DNA of 26,412 nt from an uncultured Actinomycetes bacterium (GCA_937881255.1 CALGFH010000255.1:1-26412), one strand, 5' to 3'; positions 14,317 through 21,686 are shown, numbered from the stretch's first letter. Numbers and translations are program-made. The notes: generated by a model from the letters alone, not told the origin.

Positions 14317-14736
14317 ATGAAGGCGTATGACGCCGCCGCGGAGATCAAGGCCAGCCCGGAGGCCATCTGGGCCATCCTGACCGACGCCCCCGGCTACCAG
14401 GTGTGGGACTCGGGCGTGGAGCGGGTCGAGGGCAGCATCGCCCCCGGCGAGAAGATCAAGGTGGTGTCCAAGGCCAACCCGGGCCGCGCCTTCCCGGTCA
14501 AGGTGACCGAGTTCACCCCGGGCCAGCGCATGACCTGGAGCGGGGGCATGCCGCTGGGCCTGTTCAAGGGCGTGCGCACCTTCACCCTGGCCCCGGGCAC
14601 CGACGGCACCACCCGGTTCACCATGCGCGAGGAGTACACCGGCCCCCTCCTGCCGCTGATCTGGCGCTCCATGCCCGACCTGGGCCCGTCGTTCCGCCAG
14701 TTCGCCACCGGCCTGAAGCAGCGCGCGGAGCAGTAG
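14317..14736 (+). CDS. SRPBCC family protein (polyketide cyclase/dehydrase-like)
   Basis: This 139-aa protein has a single SRPBCC ligand-binding fold. Readable segments are AAEIKASPEAIWAILTDAPGYQVWDSGVERVEG, the MTWSGGMPLGLFKGVRTFTL strand region, and the C-terminal helix DLGPSFRQFATGLKQRAEQ. The ATG at 14317 follows a GAGGAGGA site by 9 nt; a longer reading to 14221 would run through the operators and is rejected. It is divergent from the ArsR-SRPBCC operon, with two palindromic operators in the promoter region, so it is probably under the same repressor. A strong bidirectional terminator follows. The ligand or reaction is unknown. Confidence 0.9.
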   Translation: MKAYDAAAEIKASPEAIWAILTDAPGYQVWDSGVERVEGSIAPGEKIKVVSKANPGRAFPVKVTEFTPGQRMTWSGGMPLGLFKGVRTFTLAPGTDGTTRFTMREEYTGPLLPLIWRSMPDLGPSFRQFATGLKQRAEQ

Positions 14737-14757
14737 GCCCGCCGGTCCCAGGAGACG

Positions 14758-14787
14758 CGAAGGGCCCCCGTCCGTGGGGGCCCTTCG
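14758..14787. terminator. Strong bidirectional terminator
   Basis: A perfect 12-bp stem, CGAAGGGCCCCC (14758-14769) with GGGGGCCCTTCG (14776-14787), closes a 6-nt loop. It lies between the convergent SRPBCC and LPXTG-protein genes. The A/T pairs at the foot of the stem give a short U-run in neither direction, but the stem is by far the strongest in the window. Confidence 0.85.
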
Positions 14788-14798
14788 TCAGGGAAGCC

Positions 14799-15491
14799 TT
14801 ACCTGGTCGCGTGGCGGTCGCGGACCCGGCTGACCATGATGAACAGGGTGCCTCCGGCCACCAGGGCGATCCCGGCGATCAGCATCGGGCCGGCCGTGGC
14901 CCCGGTGAAGGGCAGCTCGCCGCCACCGGTGGTGCTGGTGGCCGCGCCCACCGCGGCCTCGGTGGTGGTCGGGGCCAGGGTGGTGGACGGCGCCACCTCC
15001 TCGTCGGGAGCCGTGGTCGTGGTCGGCTCCTCCTCGGGCAGCGTCGTGGTCGTCGGCTCCTCGGTCGTCGTGGTCGTGGTCGACCCGGAGTCCTCGCACT
15101 TCTCGGCCGGCGGGAGCTCGTCGCTGCCCTTGTTGTGCGACGTCTCGCCGCTGTCCCAGTGGGCGACGGCCAGGAAGGTGATCGTGCCGGTGGTGCCGGC
15201 GGGCAGGTCGAAGTGCCCGGAGAACTGGTTGTGCTTGGGCCCGAAGAAGTGGTCATCGGACTCGAGCTCGGTGACCTCGCCGTTGAGCTTGTAGGAGACG
15301 TCCACGGTCGCCTCGTGGCCCTTCTCCCAGGCCTCGACGGTGTAGTGGATCCGGACCTGGCCGTCGAGGCAGCGGGCGCTGACGGTGACGTTGGAGTGCC
15401 AGGCGAGGGCCGGAGAGGCCAGCACCGTGGCCAGGAGCAGGGATCCCAGGCCGATGGCCGTGGCCGCTCCGAGGCGGAGGCGGGTCCTCAT
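14799..15491 (-). CDS. LPXTG-anchored cell-surface protein
   Basis: This 230-aa exported protein is expected to be attached to peptidoglycan by a sortase. It has a signal peptide (residues 1-30, cleavage after ASPALA), a folded beta-rich domain of about 100 residues (31-132) with Cys at 41 and 132, and a Thr/Glu/Pro-rich wall-spanning stalk (134-190). The sorting signal is LPFTG at 193-197, followed by a membrane segment (201-221) and the basic tail RVRDRHATR. The folded domain (VTVSARCLDGQVRIHYTVE) resembles the Ig-like extracellular domains of other actinobacterial surface proteins, but no precise family is recognised. No sortase gene is in the window. The SD sequence AAAGGAG lies 9 nt upstream and can be folded into a hairpin, so expression may be controlled by the leader RNA. 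Confidence 0.88.
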   Translation of the reverse strand: MRTRLRLGAATAIGLGSLLLATVLASPALAWHSNVTVSARCLDGQVRIHYTVEAWEKGHEATVDVSYKLNGEVTELESDDHFFGPKHNQFSGHFDLPAGTTGTITFLAVAHWDSGETSHNKGSDELPPAEKCEDSGSTTTTTTEEPTTTTLPEEEPTTTTAPDEEVAPSTTLAPTTTEAAVGAATSTTGGGELPFTGATAGPMLIAGIALVAGGTLFIMVSRVRDRHATR

Positions 15492-15609
15492 GCTGTCGTG
15501 CTCCTTTCGGTACGACCGGGAGAAAGCGGCAAGCTGACAACCCCAGCCGGGTCAGGCGCTTGTCGGGTGCCAGCAGGGCCGTACAACGGGGGATGCAGGC
15601 ACCAAAGGT
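15492..15609 (-). promoter_or_regulatory. Structured 5' leader of the LPXTG gene, possible RNA switch
   Basis: On the minus strand the SD core GGAG (15504-15501) can pair with CTCC (15522-15519) around the small hairpin CGGT-CGT-ACCG (15518-15508), which would hide the ribosome site. The alternative is an 8-bp long-range stem, GTACGGCC (15584-15577) with GGTCGTAC (15517-15510), one G-U pair, which uses the same bases and would free the SD. A further stem pairs GGTGCC (15603-15598) with GGCACC (15571-15566). It does not match the conserved cores I know for c-di-GMP or cobalamin riboswitches. Confidence 0.45.
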
Positions 15610-15615
15610 GGCGAA

Positions 15616-15621
15616 ACCATA
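15616..15621 (-). promoter_or_regulatory. Candidate -10 (TATGGT) of the LPXTG gene
   Basis: TATGGT on the minus strand would start transcription near 15609 and produce the structured leader of about 118 nt. The -35 at 17-nt spacing (CAGGTT) is poor. Confidence 0.35.
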
Positions 15622-15653
15622 GCCGAAGCGGCCTAATCAACCTGGCCACTCCG

Positions 15654-15703
15654 GCAACCACAGCGGCACGGGATGGTTGCGATCCGATAAAGGCGACCGG
15701 ATC
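15654..15703. other. Two adjacent hairpins between divergent promoters
   Basis: GCAACCA/TGGTTGC (15654-15660 with 15674-15680) and GATCCG/CGGATC (15681-15686 with 15698-15703) abut each other in the 433-bp space between the divergent LPXTG and cupin genes. They might be protein-binding inverted repeats or part of a small RNA; nothing decides between these. Confidence 0.35.
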
Positions 15704-15715
15704 ACGCCGCTCGGC

Positions 15716-15744
15716 TTGACAGGCGGCGCCGCGGACGGCACCCT
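15716..15744 (+). promoter_or_regulatory. Candidate promoter toward the cupin gene
   Basis: A perfect -35 TTGACA (15716-15721) is followed after 17 nt by CACCCT (15739-15744), one base from the TAnnnT form. The leader to the ATG at 15925 would be about 175 nt; 15745-15924 shows only GC-rich sequence with no gene I can support. Confidence 0.4.
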
Positions 15745-15924
15745 CCCGCATTGCCATGCCGCACCGGAACGCCACCCAGGGCCGCGACCCCCGCCTCACC
15801 CCGAGGCTGAAGGGGTCCTGCGCGTGTCCCCGGGCCCGGCGCCCGGCTCCGCCCACCCGCTGAGGCGAGCCGCCCGCCCGGGCCGGTCATCCGTCCTGCT
15901 CCTTCCGCAGCAAAGGACGCCCGC

Positions 15925-16512
15925 ATGCGCTCCCTCAGCACCACCGACCTTCCGGCCGAGCTGGCCCGGCTCACCGCCGACCTGGCCCTCGGGGCCCAGG
16001 CCGTCGCCGCCGGGCCGGCCGACCGGCCCTGGTCGTCCCCGCTGCTGGTCACCCCGGAGGCCGAGGCCTGGCTGCTCGGCTGGCCGGCCGGCCTGGTCAC
16101 CCCCGCCCACGACCACGGCGGCGCCACCGTGGCCGTCACGGTGGTCGAGGGCACGCTCAGCGAGGAGTGCCTCGACCCGACCATCTGGACCACCGGCCGC
16201 CGGACCACCTGGCGGGCCGGCGCCACCACCCTGTTCCCGCCAGGCCACGTCCACCTGCTCGGGGCGGCCGGCGACCGGCCGGCGGTGGCCGTCCACGCCT
16301 GGAGCGGCCCCGCCGGGTCAGGCGGCCGTGCCGCAGGCCGGCTTGCGCTGGGCCGAGCCGGAGGAGCGGCTGGCCGGGGCCCTGGTCGAGGACGTGGCGC
16401 CGCCGAGCCCGTCGGGGTCGGCCCGGGTGGTGGCGGTGACGGCTGCCGGCCGGGTCATGCGGCGCACGGCGCTCTGGATCTTGTCCACGTCCGGGATCGG
16501 GTAGCCACCTGA
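15925..16512 (+). CDS. Cysteine dioxygenase-like cupin protein
   Basis: The first 130 residues form a cupin resembling the cysteine dioxygenase family. The metal site is H62-D-H64 in TPAHDHGGATVAVTVVEG, with the third His in the second cupin motif LFPPGHVH (H108 or H110). The probable reaction is oxidation of a thiol such as cysteine, though the substrate is not proven. The reading frame continues for a further 65 low-complexity Gly/Ala/Arg-rich residues that overlap the 3' end of the convergent LCP gene by 195 bp. This tail looks like read-through into antisense of that gene, so the ancestral stop was probably near 16315. The ATG is preceded by AAAGGA. Confidence 0.8.
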   Translation: MRSLSTTDLPAELARLTADLALGAQAVAAGPADRPWSSPLLVTPEAEAWLLGWPAGLVTPAHDHGGATVAVTVVEGTLSEECLDPTIWTTGRRTTWRAGATTLFPPGHVHLLGAAGDRPAVAVHAWSGPAGSGGRAAGRLALGRAGGAAGRGPGRGRGAAEPVGVGPGGGGDGCRPGHAAHGALDLVHVRDRVAT

Positions 16513-17859
16513 CCAGCCGCTGTTGTAGGTGGGCGGGGTGAACCCGACCGTGGCCACCTTGACCGGCGTGTCGCCGGCCGCCTCGATCAGGGCCGGCAGC
16601 CGGTTGGCCGGGATGTCGGTGGCCACGCTGCGCTTGAGCACCCTGACCAGCTTGGGGAAGGCGGCCAGGACCTCGGCCGGCTCGGTCTGCCTGGCCAGCG
16701 AGCCGATCACGCAGCGCTGGCGCTGCATGCGGTCGTAGTCGCTGGTCGTCTCCCGGGACCGGGAGTAGGCCAGGGCAGAGAAGCCGTTGAGCTTCTTCAG
16801 CCCGGGCTGGACCTCGAAGGCGGGTTGGCCGCCCTCGCGGCCGAGGCGGTCGATCTCGATGCGCAGCGGCTTGAGGTTGTTGACGGTGACCCCGCCGAGG
16901 GCGTCGACCACGTCCACGAACCCGAGCAGGTCGACCAGGGCGTAGTGGTCGATGGGCAACCCGAGCAGCTCCTCGGCCGCCCCGGCGACGGCCGCGATGC
17001 CCGGTCGGCGGCTGTTCGGGAACAGGTCGGGCCGCTCGTCCTCGGCGAAGGCGTAGAGCTCGTTGAGCAGCCTCGGGAAGCAGCGGCACTCGCCGAAGAA
17101 GTCGGCCGCCGGCCCGTCGGGCAGCGGCACCTGGACCAGGTTGCGGGGCAGCCCGAACAGCGACACCTTGCCGCTGGCCAGCTCGAAGCTGGCCACCATC
17201 ATGGTGTCGGTGCGCCGGCCGCGCCGCCCCGGCCCGGCGTCGCCGCCCAGCAGCAGCACCGTGACCCGGCCCGGAATGGCCGTGACCAGCCCGTTGCCCG
17301 TCTGGTGGCGGTCGCGGTCCCGGGCGTGCCACTGGGGGTCCTCGCCCGCGAACACCGAGGTCAGCAGGTCATAGGCCTGGAGGTCGTAGTAGGCGGCGGC
17401 GGCGTGCGGGGCCGCGGTCAGGGTGAGCAGCGCGACCAGCCCGGCGGCCGCCCCCTTGCGCCAGCCACTCGTGGCCGCCGGCGTCCGGTCGTCGTCCCGC
17501 TTGGCCAGCAGGTAGGCGTCGAGCACGGCCACGATCCGGAACACCAGCAGGCCGGCGTCGGCCACCAGCAGGGCCAGCAGGGACCTCGGCTGCACCAGCA
17601 TGCGGGAGACGGCCGTCGGCTCGCTCCACAGCCCGACGGCCACGGCCAGGCACAGGACGGTGATCACCAGCATCACCGTGCCCCGGCGCCGGTAGCCGAG
17701 GTAGAGCTGGCCGGCCCCGGGGAGGAGGCAGGACAGCAGGGCCGCGACCAGCGGACGTCCCCGCCGGTCGCGCGAGGTCGGCCGGCCGGGGGGCTCCTGG
17801 GAGCCCCACCAGACCGGCCTGGCGCCGCTGCCGGGGGGCAGCACATCCGGTTCGCGCAC
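16318..17859 (-). CDS. LytR-CpsA-Psr (LCP) family protein with N-terminal multi-pass membrane domain
   Basis: LCP enzymes attach polymers such as arabinogalactan, teichoic acid or capsule to peptidoglycan outside the membrane. The 513-aa protein starts with hydrophobic segments around 36-56 (with the PGAGQLYLGYRRRG motif), 61-78, 92-115 and 135-157. The LCP domain spans about 195-450. It shows LLLGGDAGPGRRGRRTDTMM (203-221) with D207, R216 and D218, FGLPRNLVQVPLP, DALGGVTVNN and YSRSRETTSDYDRMQRQR with the conserved phosphate-binding Arg residues. Core homology ends near PDVDKIQSAVRRM; the last 35 or so residues are low-complexity and overlap the cupin tail. The GTG start follows GGAGG. A perfect TTGACA lies upstream (17926-17921 on the minus strand) but without a good -10. 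Confidence 0.92.
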   Translation of the reverse strand: MREPDVLPPGSGARPVWWGSQEPPGRPTSRDRRGRPLVAALLSCLLPGAGQLYLGYRRRGTVMLVITVLCLAVAVGLWSEPTAVSRMLVQPRSLLALLVADAGLLVFRIVAVLDAYLLAKRDDDRTPAATSGWRKGAAAGLVALLTLTAAPHAAAAYYDLQAYDLLTSVFAGEDPQWHARDRDRHQTGNGLVTAIPGRVTVLLLGGDAGPGRRGRRTDTMMVASFELASGKVSLFGLPRNLVQVPLPDGPAADFFGECRCFPRLLNELYAFAEDERPDLFPNSRRPGIAAVAGAAEELLGLPIDHYALVDLLGFVDVVDALGGVTVNNLKPLRIEIDRLGREGGQPAFEVQPGLKKLNGFSALAYSRSRETTSDYDRMQRQRCVIGSLARQTEPAEVLAAFPKLVRVLKRSVATDIPANRLPALIEAAGDTPVKVATVGFTPPTYNSGWSGGYPIPDVDKIQSAVRRMTRPAAVTATTRADPDGLGGATSSTRAPASRSSGSAQRKPACGTAA

Positions 17860-18032
17860 TCGCCTCCGCCCGGGTCGACGACGCCTCGGCGCGGCACGAC
17901 CTGCCGCGAAGAGAGCATCGTGTCAAGAGCGCACTACCCTGAGTGGCCGTTTGCTACCTTGCTCGCCGCGTCGGCCACAGGTAAGCATCCCACGCGAAGC
18001 GGAAATCTGCGCAACCAAGTGCAGCCCCGCCT
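17860..18032 (+). other. Intergenic region with two TAnnnT hexamers facing no gene
   Basis: TACCCT (17935-17940) and TACCTT (17955-17960) lie 20 bp apart on the plus strand, although both flanking genes run on the minus strand. No plus-strand reading frame follows. It could encode a short RNA ending at the hairpin 18033-18046, or be chance. The minus-strand TTGACA of the LCP gene is at 17926-17921. Confidence 0.25.
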
Positions 18033-18046
18033 GGCCGGGAACGGCC
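18033..18046 (-). terminator. Hairpin directly after the acetoacetyl-CoA synthetase stop
   Basis: GGCCG/CGGCC (18033-18037 with 18042-18046) closes a 4-nt loop one base beyond the stop codon. It is short but GC-only and well placed to end the minus-strand transcript. Confidence 0.45.
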
Positions 18047-18047
18047 G

Positions 18048-20054
18048 CTAGCCGGGCTCGCGGGCCAGGGCGACCACCTGGTGGACGGCGTCGGGGTTGG
18101 CCAGGGCGCCCTCGCTGACCGCCTGGTCGAGCGGGACCCCGGCCAGCACCCGCTTGACCGGCACCTCCAGCTTCTTGCCGGAGAGGGTCCGGGGGACCTC
18201 GGCGATGGCCGCGATCTGGTCGGGGACGTGGCGCGGCGAGAGCTCGGCCCTGACCGCGGCCCGGATGCGGCCCCGCAGGCCGTCGTCCAGCTCGGCTCCC
18301 TGGCGCAGGACCACGAACAGCAGCAGCCGGCCCTCGCCGCCCGGGTCGCTGACGTCCACGACCAGGCTGTCCACGACCTCGTCCAGCCCCTCGACCACCC
18401 GGTAGAACTCGGCCGTGCCCATCCGGACCCCGCCCCGGTTGAGGGTCGAGTCCGAGCGGCCGCTGATGATGCAGCTGCCCCGCTCGGTGATCTCGAGCCA
18501 GTCGCCGTGGCGCCACACCCCCGGCCAGGTGGAGAAGTAGCTGTCGCGGTAGCGCTCGCCATCGGGGTCGTTCCAGAAGAACAGCGGCATGCTCGGCAGC
18601 GGCTCGGTGAGGACCAGCTCGCCGACCTGGCCGACCACCGGGTGGCCGTGCTCGTCGAAGCTCTCCACCTTGGCCCCGAGGGCGCGGCACTGGATCTCGC
18701 CCGGGTGGACCGGCAGCAGCGGGCAGGAGGTCACGAACGAGGTGCAGACGTCGGTGCCGCCGCTGGTCGAGCCGACCAGCACGTCGGGCGCCACCTGCTC
18801 GTACAGCCAGGCGAAGCCCTCGGGGGGCAGGGGCGAGCCGGTCGAGCCGATCGAGTGCAGCGCCGACAGGTCCGCCTCGCGGGCCGGGGCGACCCCGGCC
18901 TTCATGCTGGCCAGCACGAAGGCGGCGCTGGTCCCCAGGTAGGTCATGGCGCTGCGCTCGGCGAAGCGCCACAGCGCCCCCATGTCCGGGTGGCCCGGGC
19001 TGCCGTCGTACAGCACCACCGTCGAGCCCAGCAGCAGGCCGCCGACGAGGAAGTTCCACATCATCCAGCCGGTGGTGGTGAACCAGAAGAAGCGGTCGGC
19101 CGGCCCCAGGTCGAGCTGCAGCGAGATCGACTTCAGCAGCTCCAGGGCGATCCCGCCGTGCCCGTGGACGATCGCCTTGGGCAGCCCGGTGGTGCCCGAG
19201 GAGTACAGCACCCACAGCGGATGGTCGAAGGCCACCGGCTCGAAGTCGAGCTCGGCCCCGGCCCGGTCCTCCAGCAGCCGCTCCCAGGCGACGGTGTGGT
19301 TCCTGTTCACCGGGGGGCTATCGCCTTCGGCTACTTGAGCCCCCCGGACCCCCCCGTCCGTCACGGGGCCGCCGGACCCACCGACCAGGACGGTGGCCTC
19401 GAGGGTGGGGAGCCGTCGCCGGATCTCGGCCAGGGCGTCGCGCCGGTCGTGCCAGGCGCCGTTGTAGCGGTAGCCGTCGACCGCCACCAGCACCTTGGGC
19501 TCGATCTGGGCGAAGCGGTCGACCACGCTGGAGACGCCGAACTCCGGGGCGCAGCTCGACCAGATGGCGCCGATGCTGGCCGTGGCCAGCATGGCGATCA
19601 CCGTCTCGGGCACGTTGGGCAGGTAGGCGACCACCCGGTCGCCCTTGGCCACCCCGAGCCCGCGCAGCCCGGCCGCGGCCGCCGCCACCCGCCGGCCCAG
19701 CTCGGCGTAGCTGATCGTGCCCAGCTCGCCCGCCTCGTTGCCGAACAGCAGCGCCGGGTGCTCGTCGTGGCGGCGCAGCGACAGCTCGGCGTGGTTGAGG
19801 GTCGCCCCCGGGAACCAGCTCGCCCCCGGCATCCGGCGCTCGGCCAGGGCCGGGCCCGGCGCCGGCCCGCCGACCTCGAAGAACTCCCAGATGGAGGTCC
19901 AGAAGCCGTCCAGGTCGTCCACCGACCAGCGCCACAGCTCGTCGTAGGATGCGAACCGCAGCCCTCGCCGGTCGCGCAGCCAGTGCAGGTAGCGGGTGAT
20001 GTTGGCGCGCTCGACCCGCTCCGGCGACGGCGCCCACATCGGCTCGACGCCCAC
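18048..20054 (-). CDS. Acetoacetate-CoA ligase (acetoacetyl-CoA synthetase)
   Basis: This is a 668-aa cytoplasmic acyl-adenylate enzyme that activates acetoacetate to acetoacetyl-CoA. The family-specific N-terminus is intact (MWAPSPERVERANITRYLHWL, then FWTSIWEFFEV and MPGASWFPGATLNHAE). The AMP-binding P-loop is YSSGTTGLPK (284-293). Other motifs are FFWFTTTGWMMWNFLVGGLLLG, SGGTDVCTSF and HGDWLEI. The catalytic Lys lies in TLSGKKLEVPVKR (SGKK at 625-628). Length agrees with the family apart from an in-frame insertion of about 20 residues at 229-252, part of which is encoded by a 10-bp-stem inverted repeat (19310-19347). The GTG start at 20054 gives the expected N-terminus. It is divergent from ltrA across 168 bp. 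Its role is probably ketone-body or polyhydroxybutyrate carbon use. Confidence 0.95.
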   Translation of the reverse strand: MGVEPMWAPSPERVERANITRYLHWLRDRRGLRFASYDELWRWSVDDLDGFWTSIWEFFEVGGPAPGPALAERRMPGASWFPGATLNHAELSLRRHDEHPALLFGNEAGELGTISYAELGRRVAAAAAGLRGLGVAKGDRVVAYLPNVPETVIAMLATASIGAIWSSCAPEFGVSSVVDRFAQIEPKVLVAVDGYRYNGAWHDRRDALAEIRRRLPTLEATVLVGGSGGPVTDGGVRGAQVAEGDSPPVNRNHTVAWERLLEDRAGAELDFEPVAFDHPLWVLYSSGTTGLPKAIVHGHGGIALELLKSISLQLDLGPADRFFWFTTTGWMMWNFLVGGLLLGSTVVLYDGSPGHPDMGALWRFAERSAMTYLGTSAAFVLASMKAGVAPAREADLSALHSIGSTGSPLPPEGFAWLYEQVAPDVLVGSTSGGTDVCTSFVTSCPLLPVHPGEIQCRALGAKVESFDEHGHPVVGQVGELVLTEPLPSMPLFFWNDPDGERYRDSYFSTWPGVWRHGDWLEITERGSCIISGRSDSTLNRGGVRMGTAEFYRVVEGLDEVVDSLVVDVSDPGGEGRLLLFVVLRQGAELDDGLRGRIRAAVRAELSPRHVPDQIAAIAEVPRTLSGKKLEVPVKRVLAGVPLDQAVSEGALANPDAVHQVVALAREPG
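19310..19347. repeat. Palindrome inserted in the acetoacetyl-CoA synthetase gene
   Basis: CCGGGGGGCT (19310-19319) and AGCCCCCCGG (19338-19347) form a perfect 10-bp stem around an 18-nt loop. It resembles the GC-rich extragenic palindromes common in GC-rich bacteria but is inside a gene, where it encodes about residues 236-249 of a non-conserved loop. Confidence 0.65.
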
Positions 20055-20222
20055 CAGCGGCCTCCTCCCTCAGGCTGGTGCCGGGTCCCCGGTCCGGTCC
20101 GGGCCCTGGCAGGACGCTACACCCGCGCCGGGCGCCGGACGGGCCGGCCGGGCGGGAATGCCGGGAGGGCGGTCGGTGTTCGGTGCGGCAAGCGATCAGG
20201 TAATCATGTAAGCGGAGGCTCG

Positions 20223-21398
20223 ATGGCAACCACCACCCGGCGGGCGTGGCTGCGCCCGCCCCAGCTGCGGACCCTGGACGACCAGGGCGAGCGCCACGCG
20301 ACCTGGCTCGAGCTGTTCTTCGACCTGGTGTTCGTGATCTCGATCGCCGAGGTCGTCCACACCCTGGAGGACTACCGCAGCCTTGGCGACTTCCTGGGCA
20401 CGGCCGGCCTGTTCGTGGCCGTCTGGTGGGCCTGGGTCGGCTACACGGTCTACGCCGACCGGTTCGACACCGACGACCTGCTCCACCGGGTCCTGGTCCT
20501 GGCCGGGATGCTGGCCGTCATCGCCATGGCCCTCAGCGTCCACGACGCCCTCCACGGCGGCGCGGCCCGTTTCGCCCTGACCTTCGTGGCCGTCCGCGGC
20601 ATCGTGCTGCTGCTCAACGCGCGGGCCCGTCGCCATGCGGCCGCGGCCCGCCCGCTGCTCAACCTGTACCTGACCGCGTTCTCCATCGGGGCGTCGCTCT
20701 GGCTGGTCTCGGTGTTCGTGCCCGAGCCGGCGCGCTACGTGCTCTGGGGGGTGGCCCTGGTGATCGAGCTGTCCGCCCCCTGGGTCGGCCGCCACCAGAT
20801 CGCCAAGGCCCCCATCCACGCCAGCCATCTGGTCGAGCGGTTCGGGCTGTTCACCCTCATCGTGCTGGGGGAGTCGGTGATCTCGGTCGCCCAGGGCGCC
20901 GCCGACGTCGACTGGACGGCCGCGACGGTGGCCGCCGCGATCGGCGGCTTCGTGGCCGTGGCCTGCCTGTGGTGGCTGTACTTCGACCGCATCGACGACG
21001 GCGCCATCCGCAGCGTGCTCCAGGGGCTCACCTGGAACTACGCCCACCTGCCGCTGCTGGCCGGCCTGGTCTCGGTGGCGGTGGGCACCGAGTACGCGGT
21101 CATCGAGGCGGCCGACGGGGAGCTGCAGCGGTCGACCGCCCTGGCCCTCGGGGCCGGCACGGCGCTGTACCTGCTGGCCACGGTGGTGACCGGGCTGGCC
21201 GTGCGCCGCACCACCGACCGGGTGCGCTGGCCGGCGCTGGCCGCGGCGGCGCTGGCCCTGGCCATCGGGCTGGCCTGGCCGCTGGAGCTCCCGCTCGGGC
21301 TGCTCCTGGTGCTCGACCTGATGCTGGTCGTGCTGGTGATCGTCGAGTCCGCCGGGCGGCTCCGGGCCGCGCCGGCCCCCGGGACGGAGCCGCTCTAG
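20223..21398 (+). CDS. ltrA: Low temperature requirement protein A (LtrA) family membrane protein
   Basis: This is a 391-aa multi-pass membrane protein of the LtrA family, with around ten or more hydrophobic segments. The conserved N-terminus WLELFFDLVFVISIAEVVHTL and the central HLVERFGLFTLIVLGESVI are diagnostic. Additional family features are CLWWLYFDRIDDGA and WNYAHLPLLAGLVSVAVG. The family was named from a Listeria mutant defective at low temperature; its molecular function is not established. The ATG follows GGAGG by 6 nt. It appears monocistronic, divergent from acetoacetyl-CoA synthetase. The 102-bp gap downstream contains a parS-type site. Confidence 0.94.
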   Translation: MATTTRRAWLRPPQLRTLDDQGERHATWLELFFDLVFVISIAEVVHTLEDYRSLGDFLGTAGLFVAVWWAWVGYTVYADRFDTDDLLHRVLVLAGMLAVIAMALSVHDALHGGAARFALTFVAVRGIVLLLNARARRHAAAARPLLNLYLTAFSIGASLWLVSVFVPEPARYVLWGVALVIELSAPWVGRHQIAKAPIHASHLVERFGLFTLIVLGESVISVAQGAADVDWTAATVAAAIGGFVAVACLWWLYFDRIDDGAIRSVLQGLTWNYAHLPLLAGLVSVAVGTEYAVIEAADGELQRSTALALGAGTALYLLATVVTGLAVRRTTDRVRWPALAAAALALAIGLAWPLELPLGLLLVLDLMLVVLVIVESAGRLRAAPAPGTEPL

Positions 21399-21421
21399 CC
21401 CTGTGGCTTGGTTTGTCCCGG

Positions 21422-21437
21422 TGTTCCACGTGGAACA
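21422..21437. promoter_or_regulatory. parS: parS-type centromere site, TGTTCCACGTGGAACA
   Basis: This is a perfect 16-bp palindrome in the gap between ltrA and the small acidic protein gene. It differs from the common bacterial consensus TGTTTCACGTGAAACA by one symmetric change in each arm, a variant also known among chromosomal parS sites. ParB binds such sites to load onto the chromosome. No parA or parB gene is in the window. Chromosomal parS sites usually lie in the origin-proximal part of the chromosome. Confidence 0.75.
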
Positions 21438-21500
21438 TCGCCGGTCGTGGCAAGCGCCGGCCATGCCGGTCCGGCGTTCCCGACGACTCCGGAGGCAGTG

Positions 21501-21686
21501 ATGCGCTATCGGGTGACCTGGAACGTCGAGGTCGACGCCGACGACGAGGGGCAGGCCCGGACCGCGGCCCGCCAGTTCCTGCTCGAGAACGAGGACGAGG
21601 CCCTCAGCAAGGTCGTCGCCCTCGAGGAGGGGTCCTCGCCTCCCGACGTCCCCAAGGTCGACGCCGGGGGGTCGCCCGAGATCTAG
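21501..21686 (+). CDS. Small acidic protein of unknown function
   Basis: This is a 61-aa protein. The first 45 residues (MRYRVTWNVEVDADDEGQAR, then a helix AARQFLLENEDEA and the strand SKVVALEE) suggest a beta-alpha-beta fold of the kind seen in many small uncharacterised proteins that begin with a YRVTW-V-VDAD motif. A Pro/Gly-rich tail follows. The ATG at 21501 is preceded by GGAGG with 5-nt spacing, which decides the start over a longer reading from 21408 that would span the parS site. It is convergent with the sigma fusion gene. The function is unknown. Confidence 0.75.
   Translation: MRYRVTWNVEVDADDEGQARTAARQFLLENEDEALSKVVALEEGSSPPDVPKVDAGGSPEI

Noticed and set aside
15600..15740. Plus-strand reading of the LPXTG/cupin gap as a c-di-GMP (GEMM) riboswitch
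   Set aside because: Some GGCGAAACC-like pieces are present, but the paired core and conserved tetraloop arrangement could not be fitted.
15488..15856. A 122-residue minus-strand frame over the LPXTG leader
   Set aside because: No domain or ribosome site was seen, and it overlaps a structured leader and divergent promoter region.
16481..16489. TTGTCCACG, one mismatch from a DnaA box
   Set aside because: It lies in the conserved coding part of the LCP gene (VDKIQS), where codon constraint explains it.
17904..17926. TTGACA on the minus strand as the full LCP promoter
   Set aside because: The -35 is perfect, but no TAnnnT hexamer lies 16-19 nt downstream, so it is mentioned only as weak evidence.
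18081..20222. Extension of ltrA upstream to give 1105 residues
   Set aside because: The extension is antisense to acetoacetyl-CoA synthetase. The ATG at 20223 has a GGAGG site and starts the conserved LtrA N-terminus.
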